Positions 1 through 10,013 of a DNA stretch of 64,000 bases are shown piece after piece. Below the pieces are notes generated by a model. It had not been told where the DNA came from. It saw nothing but the letters and a program-made list of their open reading frames with translations, and did no database searches. The position numbers were made by a program, and so were the translations under genes. This stretch comes from Azorinus chamasolen (Eukaryota > Mollusca > Bivalvia > Cardiida > Solecurtidae): assembly GCA_963576725.1 (NCBI GenBank), contig OY755247.1:16060526-16124525 (forward strand), given 5' to 3'. The first letter of the stretch is position 1. Each line of letters opens with the position of its first letter.

Positions 1-404
1 ATCAGAGGAGAGGGTTTTTAAAGTGTTCACTATGTTTCAAATGAAACAATTTATACAACTTTTATAGAGGAGCTGAACATGATGCTATGTGCCGAATATG
101 AAAGCTGAGAATCTTCCAGTTTCAGAGGAGAAGATTTTTAGAGGAGAAAAGTTTTACTATATGTTTCAATAGAAAACAAGGAACCCCAGGGGCGGGCCAA
201 TTTTGACCCAAGGGGCATAATTTATATAACTTTTGTAGAGGACCTGAACATGAATCTATGTGCCCAAGATGAAAGCTGAGAACCCTGTAGATTCAGATGA
301 TAGGAGTTTAAACGTTCAAATTGTTGACGACGCACGCCGACGGACAACGGACATCGGGCGATCACAAAAGCTCACCCTGAGCACTTTGTGCTCTGGTGAG
401 CTAA
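1..404 (-). mobile_element. Pearl/Helitron-like element, 5' part, runs off left edge
   Basis: Read on the minus strand, the element begins at about 404 with a short hairpin (GGTGAG...CTCACC, 371-400), followed by a GACG/ACGG-rich tract (326-360). Then come two diverged copies of a ~150-bp tandem unit containing 'gagctgaacatgat...ctatgtgcc' and 'gaaagctgagaa'. Terminal hairpin, tetranucleotide tract and tandem core together match bivalve pearl elements, later grouped with Helitron-like non-autonomous elements. The family name is by architecture only. Confidence 0.65.
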
Positions 405-619
405 AAGAGTTTAGCCCGTTCTAGGTATTCAAGTCATAAACTAAACGTTGAAACTGGGAGACATCTAGGCAGCGACAGAGAGTACAGAACGTGTGTGTAT
501 GCTCTGTAAAGTAGTACCAAGGCAATCTTGGTCGAAGATGAGCACCATGCTCTCTTTAAATGTTGTAGATATAATGATTTACGTCAGGATCTCAAATGGC
601 AGCGTTAAGTTGGCTGTCA
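405..619. other. Unassigned spacer
   Basis: No repeat family or coding signal recognised. Short open frames here lack any family resemblance. Confidence 0.4.
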
Positions 620-883
620 CTCGCAGTTCGTTATTCAAAAAACGAACAGAGAAGTATTACGCAGTTCGTTATTCGCATGCGAATAACGAAATAGTTTGCA
701 ATTGGACTTACGAATAACGAAATGGTCATTAAAAGCTATAATTAGCAGTAATTATTATGTGTATTGTAGACATTGTAATTTTGCAGTTTGTCTGTCATTC
801 GAGCAACGAAATAGTTCGCACTTCAATGCCACAATATATTTAAGACACTGTAAATACACATCATAGTTTGATCAAATCTTATA
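620..883 (+). repeat. Satellite S, plus-orientation block 1
   Basis: Contains repeated GCAGTTCGTTATTCG and GAATAACGAAAT motifs, the hallmark of the ~167-bp S unit that is clearest at 4.0-6.4 kb. Here it runs in the opposite orientation to that array. Confidence 0.65.
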
Positions 884-1090
884 CAGTAGAACCCTTCTAG
901 TGCGACCCCTTAATGAATAAACATGGGTGTCTTTTATAAGCAGGTGGTTGCTAAATGCAGGACGAAGGTAATGGAGAAAGCTACCCTAGGAGCTTTCTGG
1001 ACTACATTTGTCCTCTCATTAAGCTATCACCTGCCTCTAACATATAGAATTATACCTCTTTTAGGTAGTTGCGTTAGAGGGGTGTGACTG
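884..1090. mobile_element. TA-MITE, B3 lineage
   Basis: A 207-bp imperfect palindrome starting CAGTAGAACCC and ending GGTGTGACTG, flanked by TA on both sides (882-883, 1091-1092). The centre reads GCTACCCTAGGAGC-like. Removing it with one TA rejoins satellite S. Ends and TA duplication fit non-autonomous Tc1/mariner (pogo/Tigger-like) elements. No transposase is present. Confidence 0.85.
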
Positions 1091-1092
1091 TA

Positions 1093-1227
1093 TATAAAAT
1101 CCGGAGCCATTTTGCAAGTCGTCATTTGAATAAGAAACTATTTCGCAGTTCAACCAGCTAATAACGAAACATTCACAATAAGTTATAAACGCGTAGTGAT
1201 GATGCTATTCTAGACATTGTAGACCCA
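1093..1227 (+). repeat. Satellite S, plus block 2
   Basis: Continues the S unit after the B3 insertion: 'ccggagccatttt', 'tttcgcagttcaacc', 'aataagttataaacgcg'. Confidence 0.65.
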
Positions 1228-1679
1228 AAAAAACTGCTAATATGCTAGAGTGAGAAATTCAGAACAAAGGGGAACAACTCAAAAAGTATTGCATGCAGAG
1301 TGATGGACTTTAGTTACATCAATGGTCCTCGATGAGAGGAAGACACATGTGAAATATGAAAGCTCTATAATGATTAGTTTAGAAATGACAGCCAAAAAAA
1401 GAAAGTGTGACGGACAGACAGTCAGACAGACAGACAGTCAGACAGACAGACAGACGGACGGACGGACGGACGGACGGACGGACGGACGGACGGACGGACG
1501 GACAGACGGACAGACGGACGGACGGACGGACGGACGGACGGACCGGACCGGACCGGACCGGACCGGACCGGACCGGACCGGACCGGACCAGACCGGACAG
1601 ACCAGACAGACATACATACAGACAGACAGACAGACAGACAAGTGATCCCTAAGTGATACACTGCCTCTCGGCAGGTGAC
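1228..1679 (-). mobile_element. Pearl/Helitron-like element with (ACGG)n and (CCGGA)n
   Basis: On the minus strand it begins with a hairpin (TCACCTGCCGAGAGGCAG, about 1660-1679), then (GTCT)n, then a long (CCGGT/GTCC)n tract (about 1410-1640). A unique part follows (1229-1405) that also occurs at 3330-3525. The simple-sequence tract keeps all frames open, so open frames here are artefacts. It is inserted in satellite S. Confidence 0.7.
1410..1642. repeat. Microsatellite (GACA)n-(GGAC)n-(CCGGA)n-(GACA)n
   Basis: A compound tract inside the preceding pearl element: gacagacagt, then about 20 GGAC units, about 10 CCGGA pentamers, and gaca units again. Confidence 0.95.
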
Positions 1680-1684
1680 ATAAA

Positions 1685-2076
1685 AACTAGTTCGCATTTC
1701 AAACCACGAATAACGCAATGGTCAAAATAAGTTAAAAACGCGCAATGATGTTCTCAACACTGTAGACCCAAACCAATGTGGACGCAAAGCTTGCATATAA
1801 AATATGTTGCCATTATCCAGTTCCACATTCGAATAACGAAATATTTCGCAGTTCAACCTCCGAATAACGAAAAGGTCAAAATAAGTCATTAATGTTCAAT
1901 GATGGTGTAGACCTCAGCCATGGTGAATTCAAAGATTTCTATATAAAATCCGGTGTCATTTCGCAGTTATTTATTCGAATAACGAAACATTTCGCAGTTC
2001 AACATTCGGATAACGAAATGGCCAAAACAAGTTATACATGCGCAATAATGGTATTTTAGACACACTAGACCCCAGT
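1685..2076 (+). repeat. Satellite S, plus block 3
   Basis: About two and a half S units in plus orientation, each with TTCGCAGTTC, GAATAACGAAAT and AATAAGTTA...GCGCAATGATG landmarks. Confidence 0.75.
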
Positions 2077-2259
2077 CATAGAGTAGTCAACGCACGTCAC
2101 TCCAACGGATGCGCAAAGTGTAAGTACGTGACCAGCACGTCACACCTGACCGTCAGCAGATTTCTTTCATTGTTTCTCAATTTTGTAGAAAAACGACAGT
2201 TTCAAATTAACGCCAGTAGTCATCAAATGAAGTTTTAACTACATGTACCAAAATTAAGG

Positions 2260-2503
2260 CTTTATCTGGCGGATATTCATGAAATAATGTTTGAAATCGT
2301 GAATAGTAGTTAGAAGATATTTATTTCTGACCTATACATATACCAAAGTTGGCTATGGGCAGAAACTGTAGAAGCGAATCGATATTACTCATTAGCAAAG
2401 ACAACAGATCCTGATCAGACGGCTACTATACAAGGACCGCCTCATGTACGTCTACCATTATTTGCAAAGGCGTCATTGGTATCCATATAAGGTAAAGGGT
2501 TAA
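2260..2503 (+). mobile_element. TTAA-MITE, family A, degenerate
   Basis: The left part 'gatattcatgaaataatg...gtgaata' and 'ggcagaaactgtagaa', the hairpin remnant 'cagatcctgatcagacggct' and the terminal GGTAAAGGGTTAA (ending 2503) match family A. The left end is too diverged to show TTAACCC. Confidence 0.6.
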
Positions 2504-2784
2504 TGAATAATGATCCATGCGATTCTGAACTTTGCAACCACGGTTTCTGTGAATGATGTAAACCAAAGATTGCGGACTAGGAACTTAATTGTTGTCACAG
2601 TAAATTAGTAATGTCATGCCCGTTTGCAAATGCAAATCTTATGTATACGCCTAATTTGCAATGTAGTAATATTTTGACCATATTTTTTATATTTAGATAA
2701 AAACACTTGATAATTGTAAGTAGGAGTATAATGCTATATTATAGAAAATGGGACTGCGAACCATCAGTGTTAAAATGTAAAATA
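2504..2784. other. AT-rich spacer
   Basis: No recognisable feature. Confidence 0.4.
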
Positions 2785-3160
2785 AATGGAAACACAGTTA
2801 AATAAATGATACAAAACCCACCCCAGCCTACCGGCACTTGTGACTCCGGAAAATTCGACATAAGGCAGGAAGATCTCTTCGAGTATGTGTTTGTTTGCAC
2901 TATATTTCCATTTTCACAAAAGCAATTTCGGTTGCCGACACCGGCTGTCAATTTCGGCAAACTTGTTTAACCCTTTCGCTATTCAATATTCATGTAAGAA
3001 CACATGAATATTCATTTCCTGAACTTTAAAAAAAAGCTTTTCTGTGATAAAAACTATAGTGCCATGTCTATATCCTGTCAAAATCGAACAGACCAGACCC
3101 TGGTCATAGTAGCCGTCTGATCTGGGTCTATTCTGTTTGAAAATGTGTGAAAAGGTGTGT
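2785..3160. repeat. Duplicated segment, copy 1
   Basis: About 375 bp closely matching 3539-3925: cacccCagc..., 'ggcacttgtgactccgg', 'ggcaggaagatctcttcg', then a family A element from TTAA at 2967. Here the A element lacks its right end, and satellite S resumes at 3161. A minus-strand open frame is shared by both copies (SDNA-level duplication explains this). Confidence 0.8.
2967..3160 (+). mobile_element. TTAA-MITE family A, 3'-truncated
   Basis: Starts TTAACCCTTTCGCTATTC and contains 'gaatattcat' and the hairpin arm 'agccgtctgatctgggtc'. It stops at 'aaaaggtgtgta', without GGGTTAA, where the satellite resumes. Confidence 0.7.
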
Positions 3161-3308
3161 ACAATAAGTTATAAACGCGTAGTTATGATGCTTTTCTAGA
3201 CACTGTAGACCCAAATCAGTATGGATTCAAAGCTTCTATATAAAATTTTGGGTCATTTCGCAGTTCGACAATCGAATGACGAAATATTTCGCAGTTCGCC
3301 ATTTGTTT
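3161..3308 (+). repeat. Satellite S, plus block 4
   Basis: One S unit: 'aataagttataaacgcg', 'gacccaaatcagtatggattc', 'tcatttcgcagttcg'. It is the last block in plus orientation. Confidence 0.7.
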
Positions 3309-3525
3309 AACAAGAGTGTTCGGAGGAACACATGTGTCACCTGCTCGCAACTGACACAAAAACTGCTAATATGGTAGAGTGCGAAAATCAGAACAAAGGG
3401 GAAGAACTCAAAACGTATTGTATGCAGAGTTATGGACCTCAATTACATCAATGGTCCTTGATGAGAGGAAGACACATGTAAAATATGAAAGCTCTATAAT
3501 GATTAGTTTAGAAATGACAGCCAAA
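3309..3525 (-). mobile_element. Pearl/Helitron-like element, 3' part
   Basis: On the minus strand it ends with a hairpin (GTGTTCCTCCGAACAC) followed by TCTTGTT, the terminal arrangement seen in the other Helitron-like elements of the window. It is a paralogue of 1229-1405 and lacks the microsatellite. Confidence 0.65.
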
Positions 3526-3538
3526 AAATATAAAAGAA

Positions 3539-3925
3539 ATGGAAATACAGTTAAATAAAACCCACCCCAGCATACCGGCACTTGTGACTCCGGAAAATTC
3601 GACATAAGGCAGGAAGATCTCTTCGAGTATGTGTTTGTGTGCACTATATTTCCATTTTCACAAAAGCAATTTCGGTTGCCGACACTGGCAGTCAATTTCG
3701 GCAAACTTGTTTAACCCTTTCGCTATTCAATATTCATGTAAGAAATAATGGCATCATGAATATTCATTTTCTGAAAAAAAAAATTAAAAAAGAAAGAAGC
3801 TTTTCTGTAATAAAAACTATAGTGCCATGTCTATATCCTGTCAAAATAAAACGGAGCAGACCCTGATCATAGTGGCCGTCTGATCTGGGTCTATTCTGTT
3901 TGCAAATGTGTGAAAAGGCGTGTAC
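3539..3925. repeat. Duplicated segment, copy 2
   Basis: Second copy of 2785-3160, about 750 bp away in the same orientation. It includes most of a family A MITE, complete in this copy. Confidence 0.8.
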
Positions 3926-3952
3926 GAACTCGTATATGAAGGAAATGGTTAA
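3711..3952 (+). mobile_element. TTAA-MITE family A
   Basis: Bounded by TTAA (3711-3714) and TTAA (3949-3952), with CCCTTTCGCTATTCAATATTC at the left end. The right hairpin arm 'gccgtctgatctgggtctattctgtttgc' is split by substitutions. No coding capacity. Confidence 0.8.
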
Positions 3953-5528
3953 CAGTATATTTGCCACTCGATTGACCGGCACCTTCAGAGCATGTAGGCA
4001 CGCTCGAAGCCTATGTCCGCTGGTATACTCGTATGTGTAACATATTTGGCCCATTTCGTTATTCGGACGCAGAACTGCGATGTATATAATTATTCAAATA
4101 ATAAACTGCGAAATGGCTCTATAATTAATATATATCAAGCATTAATTCGACTATGAGATAGGTCAAGTGTGACTAAAATATCATCATTGCGCATTTATAA
4201 CTTATCTTGACTATGTCGTTTTCCGGAGTTTGAACTGCGAAATAGTTCGTTATTAGAATAACGAACTGCGAAATGGGTCCAGCATTAATATATAAATCTT
4301 TGATTCCACTATGACTGGGGTCTACACTGTCTGAAATATCATAAATGAACACTTATTACATATTTTGAACACTTCGTTATTCGGAGGTTGAAATGCAAAA
4401 TATTTCGTTATTCGAATAGCAAACTTCGAAATGGCATTCGAATTAATATACATGTATAACTCTTTGATTCCACTATGACTGGGGTCTAGTGTCTCTAAAA
4501 TATCAATATTGCGCATTTATAACTTATTTTGGCCATTTCGTTATTCGAATAACAAACTGCGAAATGGCTCTGGATTTAATATATATTATATCTAATCATT
4601 GATTCCAATATGACTTGAGTCTAGTGTGTCTAAAATATCACCATTGCGCATTCATAACTTATGTTGGTCATTTCGTTATCCCGAGGTTGAACTGCGAAAT
4701 ATTTCGTTATTCGAATAACGAACTGCGAAATGGCTCCGGATTTAATATATATTATATCTAATCATTGATTCCAAAATGACCTGGGTCTAGTGTGTCTAAA
4801 ATATCACCATTGCGCATTCATAACTTATGTTGGTCATTTCATTATTCCGAGGTTGAACTGCGAAATATTTCGTTATTCGAATAACGGATTGCGAAATGGC
4901 TCCGGATTTAATATATATTATATCTAATCATTGATTCCAATATGACTTGGGTCTAGTGTGTCTAAAATATCACCATTGTGCATTCCTAACTTATGTTGGT
5001 CATTTCGTTATTCCGATGTTGAACTGCGAAATATTTCGTTATTCGAATAACGAACTGCGAAATGGCTCCGGATTTAATATAAATATATTATATCTAATCA
5101 TTGATTCCAATATGACTTCGGTCTAGTGTGTCTAAAATATCACCATTGCGCATTTATACTTTATTTTGGCCATTTCGTTTTTCGGAGGTTGAACTCCGAA
5201 ATATTTCGTTATTCGAATAACGGATTGCGAAATGGCTCCGGATTTGATATATATTATATCTAATTATTGATTCCAATATGACCTAGGTCTAGTGTGTCTA
5301 AAATATCACCATTGCGCATTTATACATTGTTTTGGCCATTTCGTTATTCCGAGGTTAAACTGCAAAATATTTCCGTTATTCGAATAACGAACTGCGAAAT
5401 GGCGCCGGATTTTATATATAAATCAATGATTCCAATATGACTTGGGTCAAGTGTGTCTAAAATATCAATCTTGCGCATTTATAACTTATTTCAGCCATTT
5501 CGTTATTCGGAGGTTGAACTGCGAAATA

Positions 5529-5733
5529 CAGTAAAATCCCGCTAATGCGACCACTTAATGATTTAACATGGGTGTCCTTGTAAGCAGGTGGTTGCTTAAT
5601 GTAGGACAAAAGTAATGCAGAAAGCTCCTCTAGGAGCTTTCTGCATTACATTTGCCCTGCATTAAGCAACCACCTGCATCTGGCACCCAGAATTATACCT
5701 CTTTTAGGTGGTCGCATTAGCGGAACTTTACTG
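5529..5733. mobile_element. TA-MITE, B3 lineage, inserted in satellite
   Basis: A 205-bp palindrome, CAGTAAAATCCCGCTAATGCG...CGCATTAGCGGAACTTTACTG, flanked by TA (5527-5528, 5734-5735). The dyad reads AGCTCCTCTAGGAGCT. Removing the element plus one TA restores the satellite sequence GCGAAATATTTCG exactly, which proves a TA target duplication. Confidence 0.93.
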
Positions 5734-5854
5734 TATTTCGTTATTCGAATAACGAACTGCGAAATGGCTCCGGAATTAATATATTATCATTGATTCCAAT
5801 ATGACTTGGGTCTAGTGTGTCTAAAATATCATCATTGCGTATTTATAACTTATT

Positions 5855-5950
5855 TGGTGTCTAGTGCGTATTGCATGGCTTTCATATGTTGTCTTTATTA
5901 TGGTTTGCCACGCTATGTACACTTTTTACCGAAATAAATCTATCTATATA
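5855..5950 (+). mobile_element. LINE 3' tail, 5'-truncated
   Basis: The satellite is interrupted by 'ctatgtacactttttaccgaaataaatctatctatata'. An AATAAA signal next to (ATCT)n is the usual 3' tail of CR1-like and related non-LTR retrotransposons in molluscs. No coding part remains. Confidence 0.5.
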
Positions 5951-6551
5951 CTAATGTATCTATTAATTCCACAATGACTTGGGGTCTAGTGTGTCTATAA
6001 AATCATCATTACGCATTTCTAACTTATTTTGGCCCTTTCGTTATTCGGAGGTTGAACTCAAAATGTTTCGTTATTCGAATAACAAACTGCGAAATTGCTC
6101 CGAATATTTCATATAAACTTTGAATCCACACTGATTCGGGTCTACAATGTATATAATGTCTGTGCTCGCTTAAAACTTATTTTCACCCTTCGTTATTCGA
6201 AGGTTGAACTGCGATTCCGGTCGTTATTCGACTAACAACTTGAGAAAAATTTCGTTATTCGAAATGCGAAATTGCCACAGATTTTATATATCAGCTTTGA
6301 ATACACACTAATTTGGGTCTACAGTACCTAAAATATCATCACTGCGCATTTACAACTTAGTCTTACCGTTTCGTTATTCGGAGGTTGAACTGTGAACTAG
6401 GTCGTTATTCAAATGGCGACTTGCAAAATGGCTCCGGATGTTATATATAAGCTTTGATTCCTATATAATTTAGGTCTTCACAAACTGCAAATTTGCCAGA
6501 CTTTTATATGTGCTCACGATAATTCGGTTCTACTTATCTAGAATATAATTA

Positions 6552-6685
6552 CAGTAAAACCCTTCTAACGCAAACACAAAAATGGGCATAATTCTGTCTG
6601 GAAGAGGCAGGCTATAGGAGATTTCAGCATAACTATCGTCCTGCATTAAGCAACCGCCTGCTTATAAAGACAGCTATGGTTTACA
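6552..6685. mobile_element. TA-MITE, B3 lineage, decayed
   Basis: Starts CAGTAAAACCCTTCTAACGC after TA and retains 'ctgcattaagcaaccgcctgc', but has lost most of the central stem and a clean right end. Confidence 0.65.
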
Positions 6686-6796
6686 TTTAAAATTCTGACC
6701 CTCATATAACAAAGTGACCCCGTAGTAGATCGACCGGGGGTCAATATACTACATAGTACTATAATCGTCTCTCTGTCCACGTCGCTCTGTCCATGT

Positions 6797-6901
6797 TTGT
6801 GTGTGTGTGTGTGAGAGAGAGAGAGATATAGAAATAGAGAGAGAGGGGGTAAGAGAAAGAGAGAGGGTGTGAGGGAGGAGAGGATGTGAGGGAGGAGAGG
6901 G

Positions 6902-6955
<54 letters not shown>

Positions 6956-7080
6956 AGGGAGGGGAGAGAGAGGGCGGACGGACGGACAGACAGACAGACA
7001 GGCAGGCAGGCAGAGGATGGGGTGAAGGAGGAGATTGGTGGTTGGAGGGGAGCGAGAGAGGCAAAGACAGATAGACAACA
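6797..7080. repeat. Compound microsatellite (GT)n-(GA)n-(GGAC/CAGA)n
   Basis: (GT)n at 6797, long GA tracts at 6812-6965, then ggacggacggacagacagacaggcagg. Open frames in several registers are simple-sequence artefacts. Confidence 0.95.
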
Positions 7081-7134
7081 TAGAGGGTCGGGGCTGGATT
7101 TCATGCGAATTTGTTTCAGGTAAATTATCATATC

Positions 7135-7315
7135 CTAACCCTTATCGTGCTGAAAAATACTGCCCACATTCTCAAAAGTAGCATTTGTAGCGTTTGACAT
7201 TGGTGCCTGAGTGTCGAACAGCTGAGAAACCTGATGAGATATCGAGTAAATTCGGTGTCTCATCGAAATCCAAACAATTTGCAAATACGAGTCTGATCGC
7301 GCTGATAAGGGTCAA
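7135..7315. mobile_element. TTAA-MITE family J, decayed
   Basis: Left 'ctaacccttatcgtgctg', hairpin 'cctgatgagatatcgagt...cggtgtctcatcg', right 'gatcgcgctgataagggtcaa'. This is the J architecture with degraded TTAA ends. Confidence 0.6.
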
Positions 7316-7763
7316 TACATTATTGTAAATGGCTTCCTGTTGAGATTAAGACCGGTGGCCCGCTGTTTTCTTATCTGGGGACTTACCGCCGTGATATATG
7401 GTATTGTCTAGATGTGTCAGTTACAGTCCACTGACTGATTGACCAATAAACCATTAGGGAGGTGACTTATGGTCATTTTTGATTGGACATCTTTGAAGAT
7501 TGAGGCATATCTTCAGTCTCGAGAAAGAAAAGCAGTAGCTTTTCCGTAGACATTTTTAAACTGATTTGATTGTCACACAGGGTTAAATATAACTGATTCG
7601 CAATACATGGCCATAGGTAATTTGTTAAAAAGTCGAACGACGGTCATCTTTCTTACTAATATTTTGTCTGTGAGTACAAGTTAATGCCTGTAAACACAAC
7701 TCGAAGTAAAAACTGCGTGTAATGTTTTAGGCATATAAATCCATTGATTTTGAGAATTTATCT
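7316..7763. other. Unassigned AT-rich DNA
   Basis: No gene or repeat family recognised. Confidence 0.4.
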
Positions 7764-8045
7764 TTAACCCTTTTCCTATTTAGTATTCATGCAAGAGAGA
7801 ATGACCGCATAAATATTTATCAACACAATTTTTATATTGTAAACTTTTCAAGCGATTTTATTTTGCCTTGATAAAAACAGTTTGGTATCTATATCATACC
7901 AAACGCAAACAGATCAGACCCTGATCAGACAGTTCATGTTTGCACCATCAGATCTGGGTATACACTTTAATTCCCTTTATTCCCATAACTATGCCTTTCT
8001 ACGCCTTTGCAAACAGTGTAGATCCATATCAGATGGGGTCACTTT
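7764..8045. mobile_element. TTAA-MITE family A, chimeric (forward half + reverse half)
   Basis: Starts TTAACCCTTTTCCTATTTAG and runs forward to the hairpin 'accctgatcagac...tcagatctgggt'. It then continues with 'ttccctttattcccataactatgcctttctacgcctttgcaaac', which is the right terminus of A in reverse orientation. Two copies have merged or one inserted beside the other. Confidence 0.6.
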
Positions 8046-8632
8046 ACTTCGTTACACCGACAAGTCGTCTGCTTTACAGCTTACCAGCATACCAAACATA
8101 AACAGCAGAAAACACTACGTTTACGTAACGGGATAAATTTCATTTAGTACAGATGCAAAACAATAATTTTACAATTAATTCACATATAGATTAATATAAA
8201 TAAAATACTATAGAAAAAATACAGCATCTTTACTTTTCGAAGCGTTGCCTCGATCGTCCGCCCGCCGATATTTACACATGTACACTGCCGACCCAGTACT
8301 TTTAAAATATATGTACATGTAACCGGGTCTTTTGTTTGGTTGTAGAGATCTAAAATATTTCTTATAGAATTGATCCACATAGAATTACATTTTAATTGAA
8401 CAAAAACGTCCATAATGTTTTCATTTAAAGTTAAATAATTTTTGATCAAAGTATCTGTTCTGTAATAGGCCCCTACCGCCAGGTAATTTAATTAGCCCAT
8501 ATCTAGATAATACAATTTGTAACAACCGTTCTGATTGGCTGAGAGAAATCATAATATAGCCCGAACCGTGATAAATAAAGTGCCAGAACCGGTGAGCTGA
8601 ACCGCAAGATGCGCTTTGAAATGCTGTGACTA
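8046..8632. other. Unassigned DNA
   Basis: No repeat or gene signal. Short open frames lack any recognisable domain. Confidence 0.4.
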
Positions 8633-8836
8633 TCGCGTACGAAAGGTCCAAAACTATTAAACCGCATCATGCGGTTTAGAAAGCGCATCATGCGGTTTAG
8701 AAAGCGCATCATGCGGTTTATAAACCGCATCATGCGCTTTACAAACCGCATCATGCGCTTTACAAACCGCATCATGCGCTTTCTAAACCGCATGATGCGC
8801 TTTTGGAAAGTTATGAACCGTTTCGTACGCCATAAT
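8633..8836. repeat. 21-bp minisatellite with internal orientation switch (palindromic)
   Basis: The unit AAAGCGCATCATGCGGTTTAG is repeated about 3 times. At about 8720 it switches to its reverse form AAACCGCATCATGCGCTTTAC, repeated about 4 times. Flanks are also inverted ('cgtacgaaaggtccaaaact' at left, 'ttttggaaagttatgaaccgtttcgtacg' at right), so the whole block can fold into one hairpin. Both strands stay open but the resulting MRF-R/K-R peptides are repeat artefacts. Confidence 0.9.
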
Positions 8837-8865
8837 AAAGACGTATTTATAGAGTAAAGGGTCAA

Positions 8866-8972
8866 TATGGAAATGACCAACGGTTACGGAAATGACCAAC
8901 AATTACGGATATAACTAAATACGGAAATGACCAACGGTTACTGTTACGGTTACGGTTACTGAAATGACCAGC
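8866..8972 (+). repeat. Short minisatellite 'ggaaatgaccaacggttac'
   Basis: Four to five imperfect copies of GAAATGACCAACGGTTACG, with inner 'ttacggttacggttac'. Confidence 0.8.
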
Positions 8973-9346
8973 AATTTCGCTATAGCATTTTACTAGCACG
9001 TTTTTGTATTGGCGATGTGTTTGTTTCTGTATTCCAGAACAGCAGGGTGTTTACAGAATATATCGCCTATAGGAATACGTTTATAGTTGTATATATCTGG
9101 GTATTTTCACGGAGTACATACTCCGTTGCAATGATAGGCGCTACCAGTAAAATAGCATCTGCATATTACGTACAGCACAGCGTATGTTCTTCAATCTTGA
9201 TTTCTTTGTTAAGAAACTTTAGACCTAAATCATTTATAAATACATGTAGAGCCAAGTGTCCGTTAATCGCGTCTCCCTGTTCGACATCGGACAAAGTTGG
9301 AAACCAGTCATACAAAGAGCCGCTTAACTTTACACATGCATATGTC

Positions 9347-9657
9347 AGCAGCGTAGCTGAATCGAAATGTAATATACGCATCGTGCTCCCCCTGAATATT
9401 TAGAATTGTGTAGTTTTTAAATCATTGTGATAAATAGAGCAGTTACTTCTATAGGTTTCAAACGATGACTTTTACAGAGGGGTCAAAAGGCGTCAATAAG
9501 AGGGAATAGGTTAAAACTTACATGACAAGACAGAGCGTTTATCAAAGTCTACCCCCTTAGCCTTCGATTTTTGTTCCATTTTAGCCATAGTAATGTTTTC
9601 ACCTTTCAAATTGATGTTACGCACGCGCGTTATTGCGTATCGCTAGCTACGCGCCTG
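9347..9657. mobile_element. Family P element (hAT-like ends), copy 1
   Basis: Ends CAGCAGCGTAGCTGAAT...GCTAGCTACGCGCCTG form an inverted repeat related to the CAGGGGCGTAGC ends common in hAT-type elements. Its middle (9403-9525) is a reverse-oriented D-like module ('ccattgtgataaatagagca...ttcaaac'). It interrupts the LINE relic. A clean target duplication is not seen. Confidence 0.65.
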
Positions 9658-9725
9658 GATGTGTATGACAAAATAGCTTAGCTTTCATGCAGTCGTAAAA
9701 CTTTACACTTTCACAATTGCATACA

Positions 9726-9921
9726 TGTTCGTAAGCATGCCTTTGACTACGGACTCGAAAGCTTTCTGCAATCAATAACCTATTTCGTAATACATGCCTA
9801 TATATTCTCACGAGCGTTTAGAATGTTCGTAAGCATGCCTTTGACTACGGAATCGAAAGCTTTCTGCAATCAATAACCTATTTCGTAATACATGCCTATA
9901 TCTTTTCACGAGCGTTTAGAA
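9726..9921. repeat. 98-bp tandem duplication
   Basis: 9726-9823 and 9824-9921 are nearly identical (tgttcgtaagcatgcctttg...cacgagcgtttagaa). The unit carries the LINE RT motif QKAFDSV on the minus strand, so that motif appears twice. Confidence 0.95.
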
Positions 9922-10013
9922 CGAAACCCATCCTCTTTTTCAAATGAAATATCGTTGTGCTCTAAATGGCCAACCAATGTATTGTTAAGTGTTGCCGAGA
10001 AAAACATGCTTAT

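Larger units (their letters stand above)
4040..6548 (-). repeat. Satellite S, main array (reverse orientation)
   Basis: About 13-14 units. The marker TGGCTCCGGA recurs at 4731, 4897, 5063 and 5233, then as TGGCGCCGGA at 5400, giving periods of 166-170 bp. Each unit holds the 16-bp palindrome CGTTATTCGAATAACG, flanked by GCGAAATATTT and ACTGCGAAATGG. Units after 6000 are more diverged. The array is interrupted by a TA-MITE (5529-5733) and a LINE tail (5855-5950). Confidence 0.92.

Noticed and set aside
1322..1718. Open frames rich in TDGRTDG or VRPSVRP
   Set aside because: Translation of (GGAC)n/(GACA)n microsatellite inside a pearl element.
2739..3704. Two similar minus-strand frames containing the peptide NRNCFCENGNIV
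   Set aside because: The similarity comes from a DNA-level duplication (2785-3160 and 3539-3925) that also includes non-coding MITE sequence. No other coding signal.
6646..7131. 161-codon frame rich in SLSLSL
   Set aside because: Translation of (GA)n/(CT)n microsatellite in several registers.
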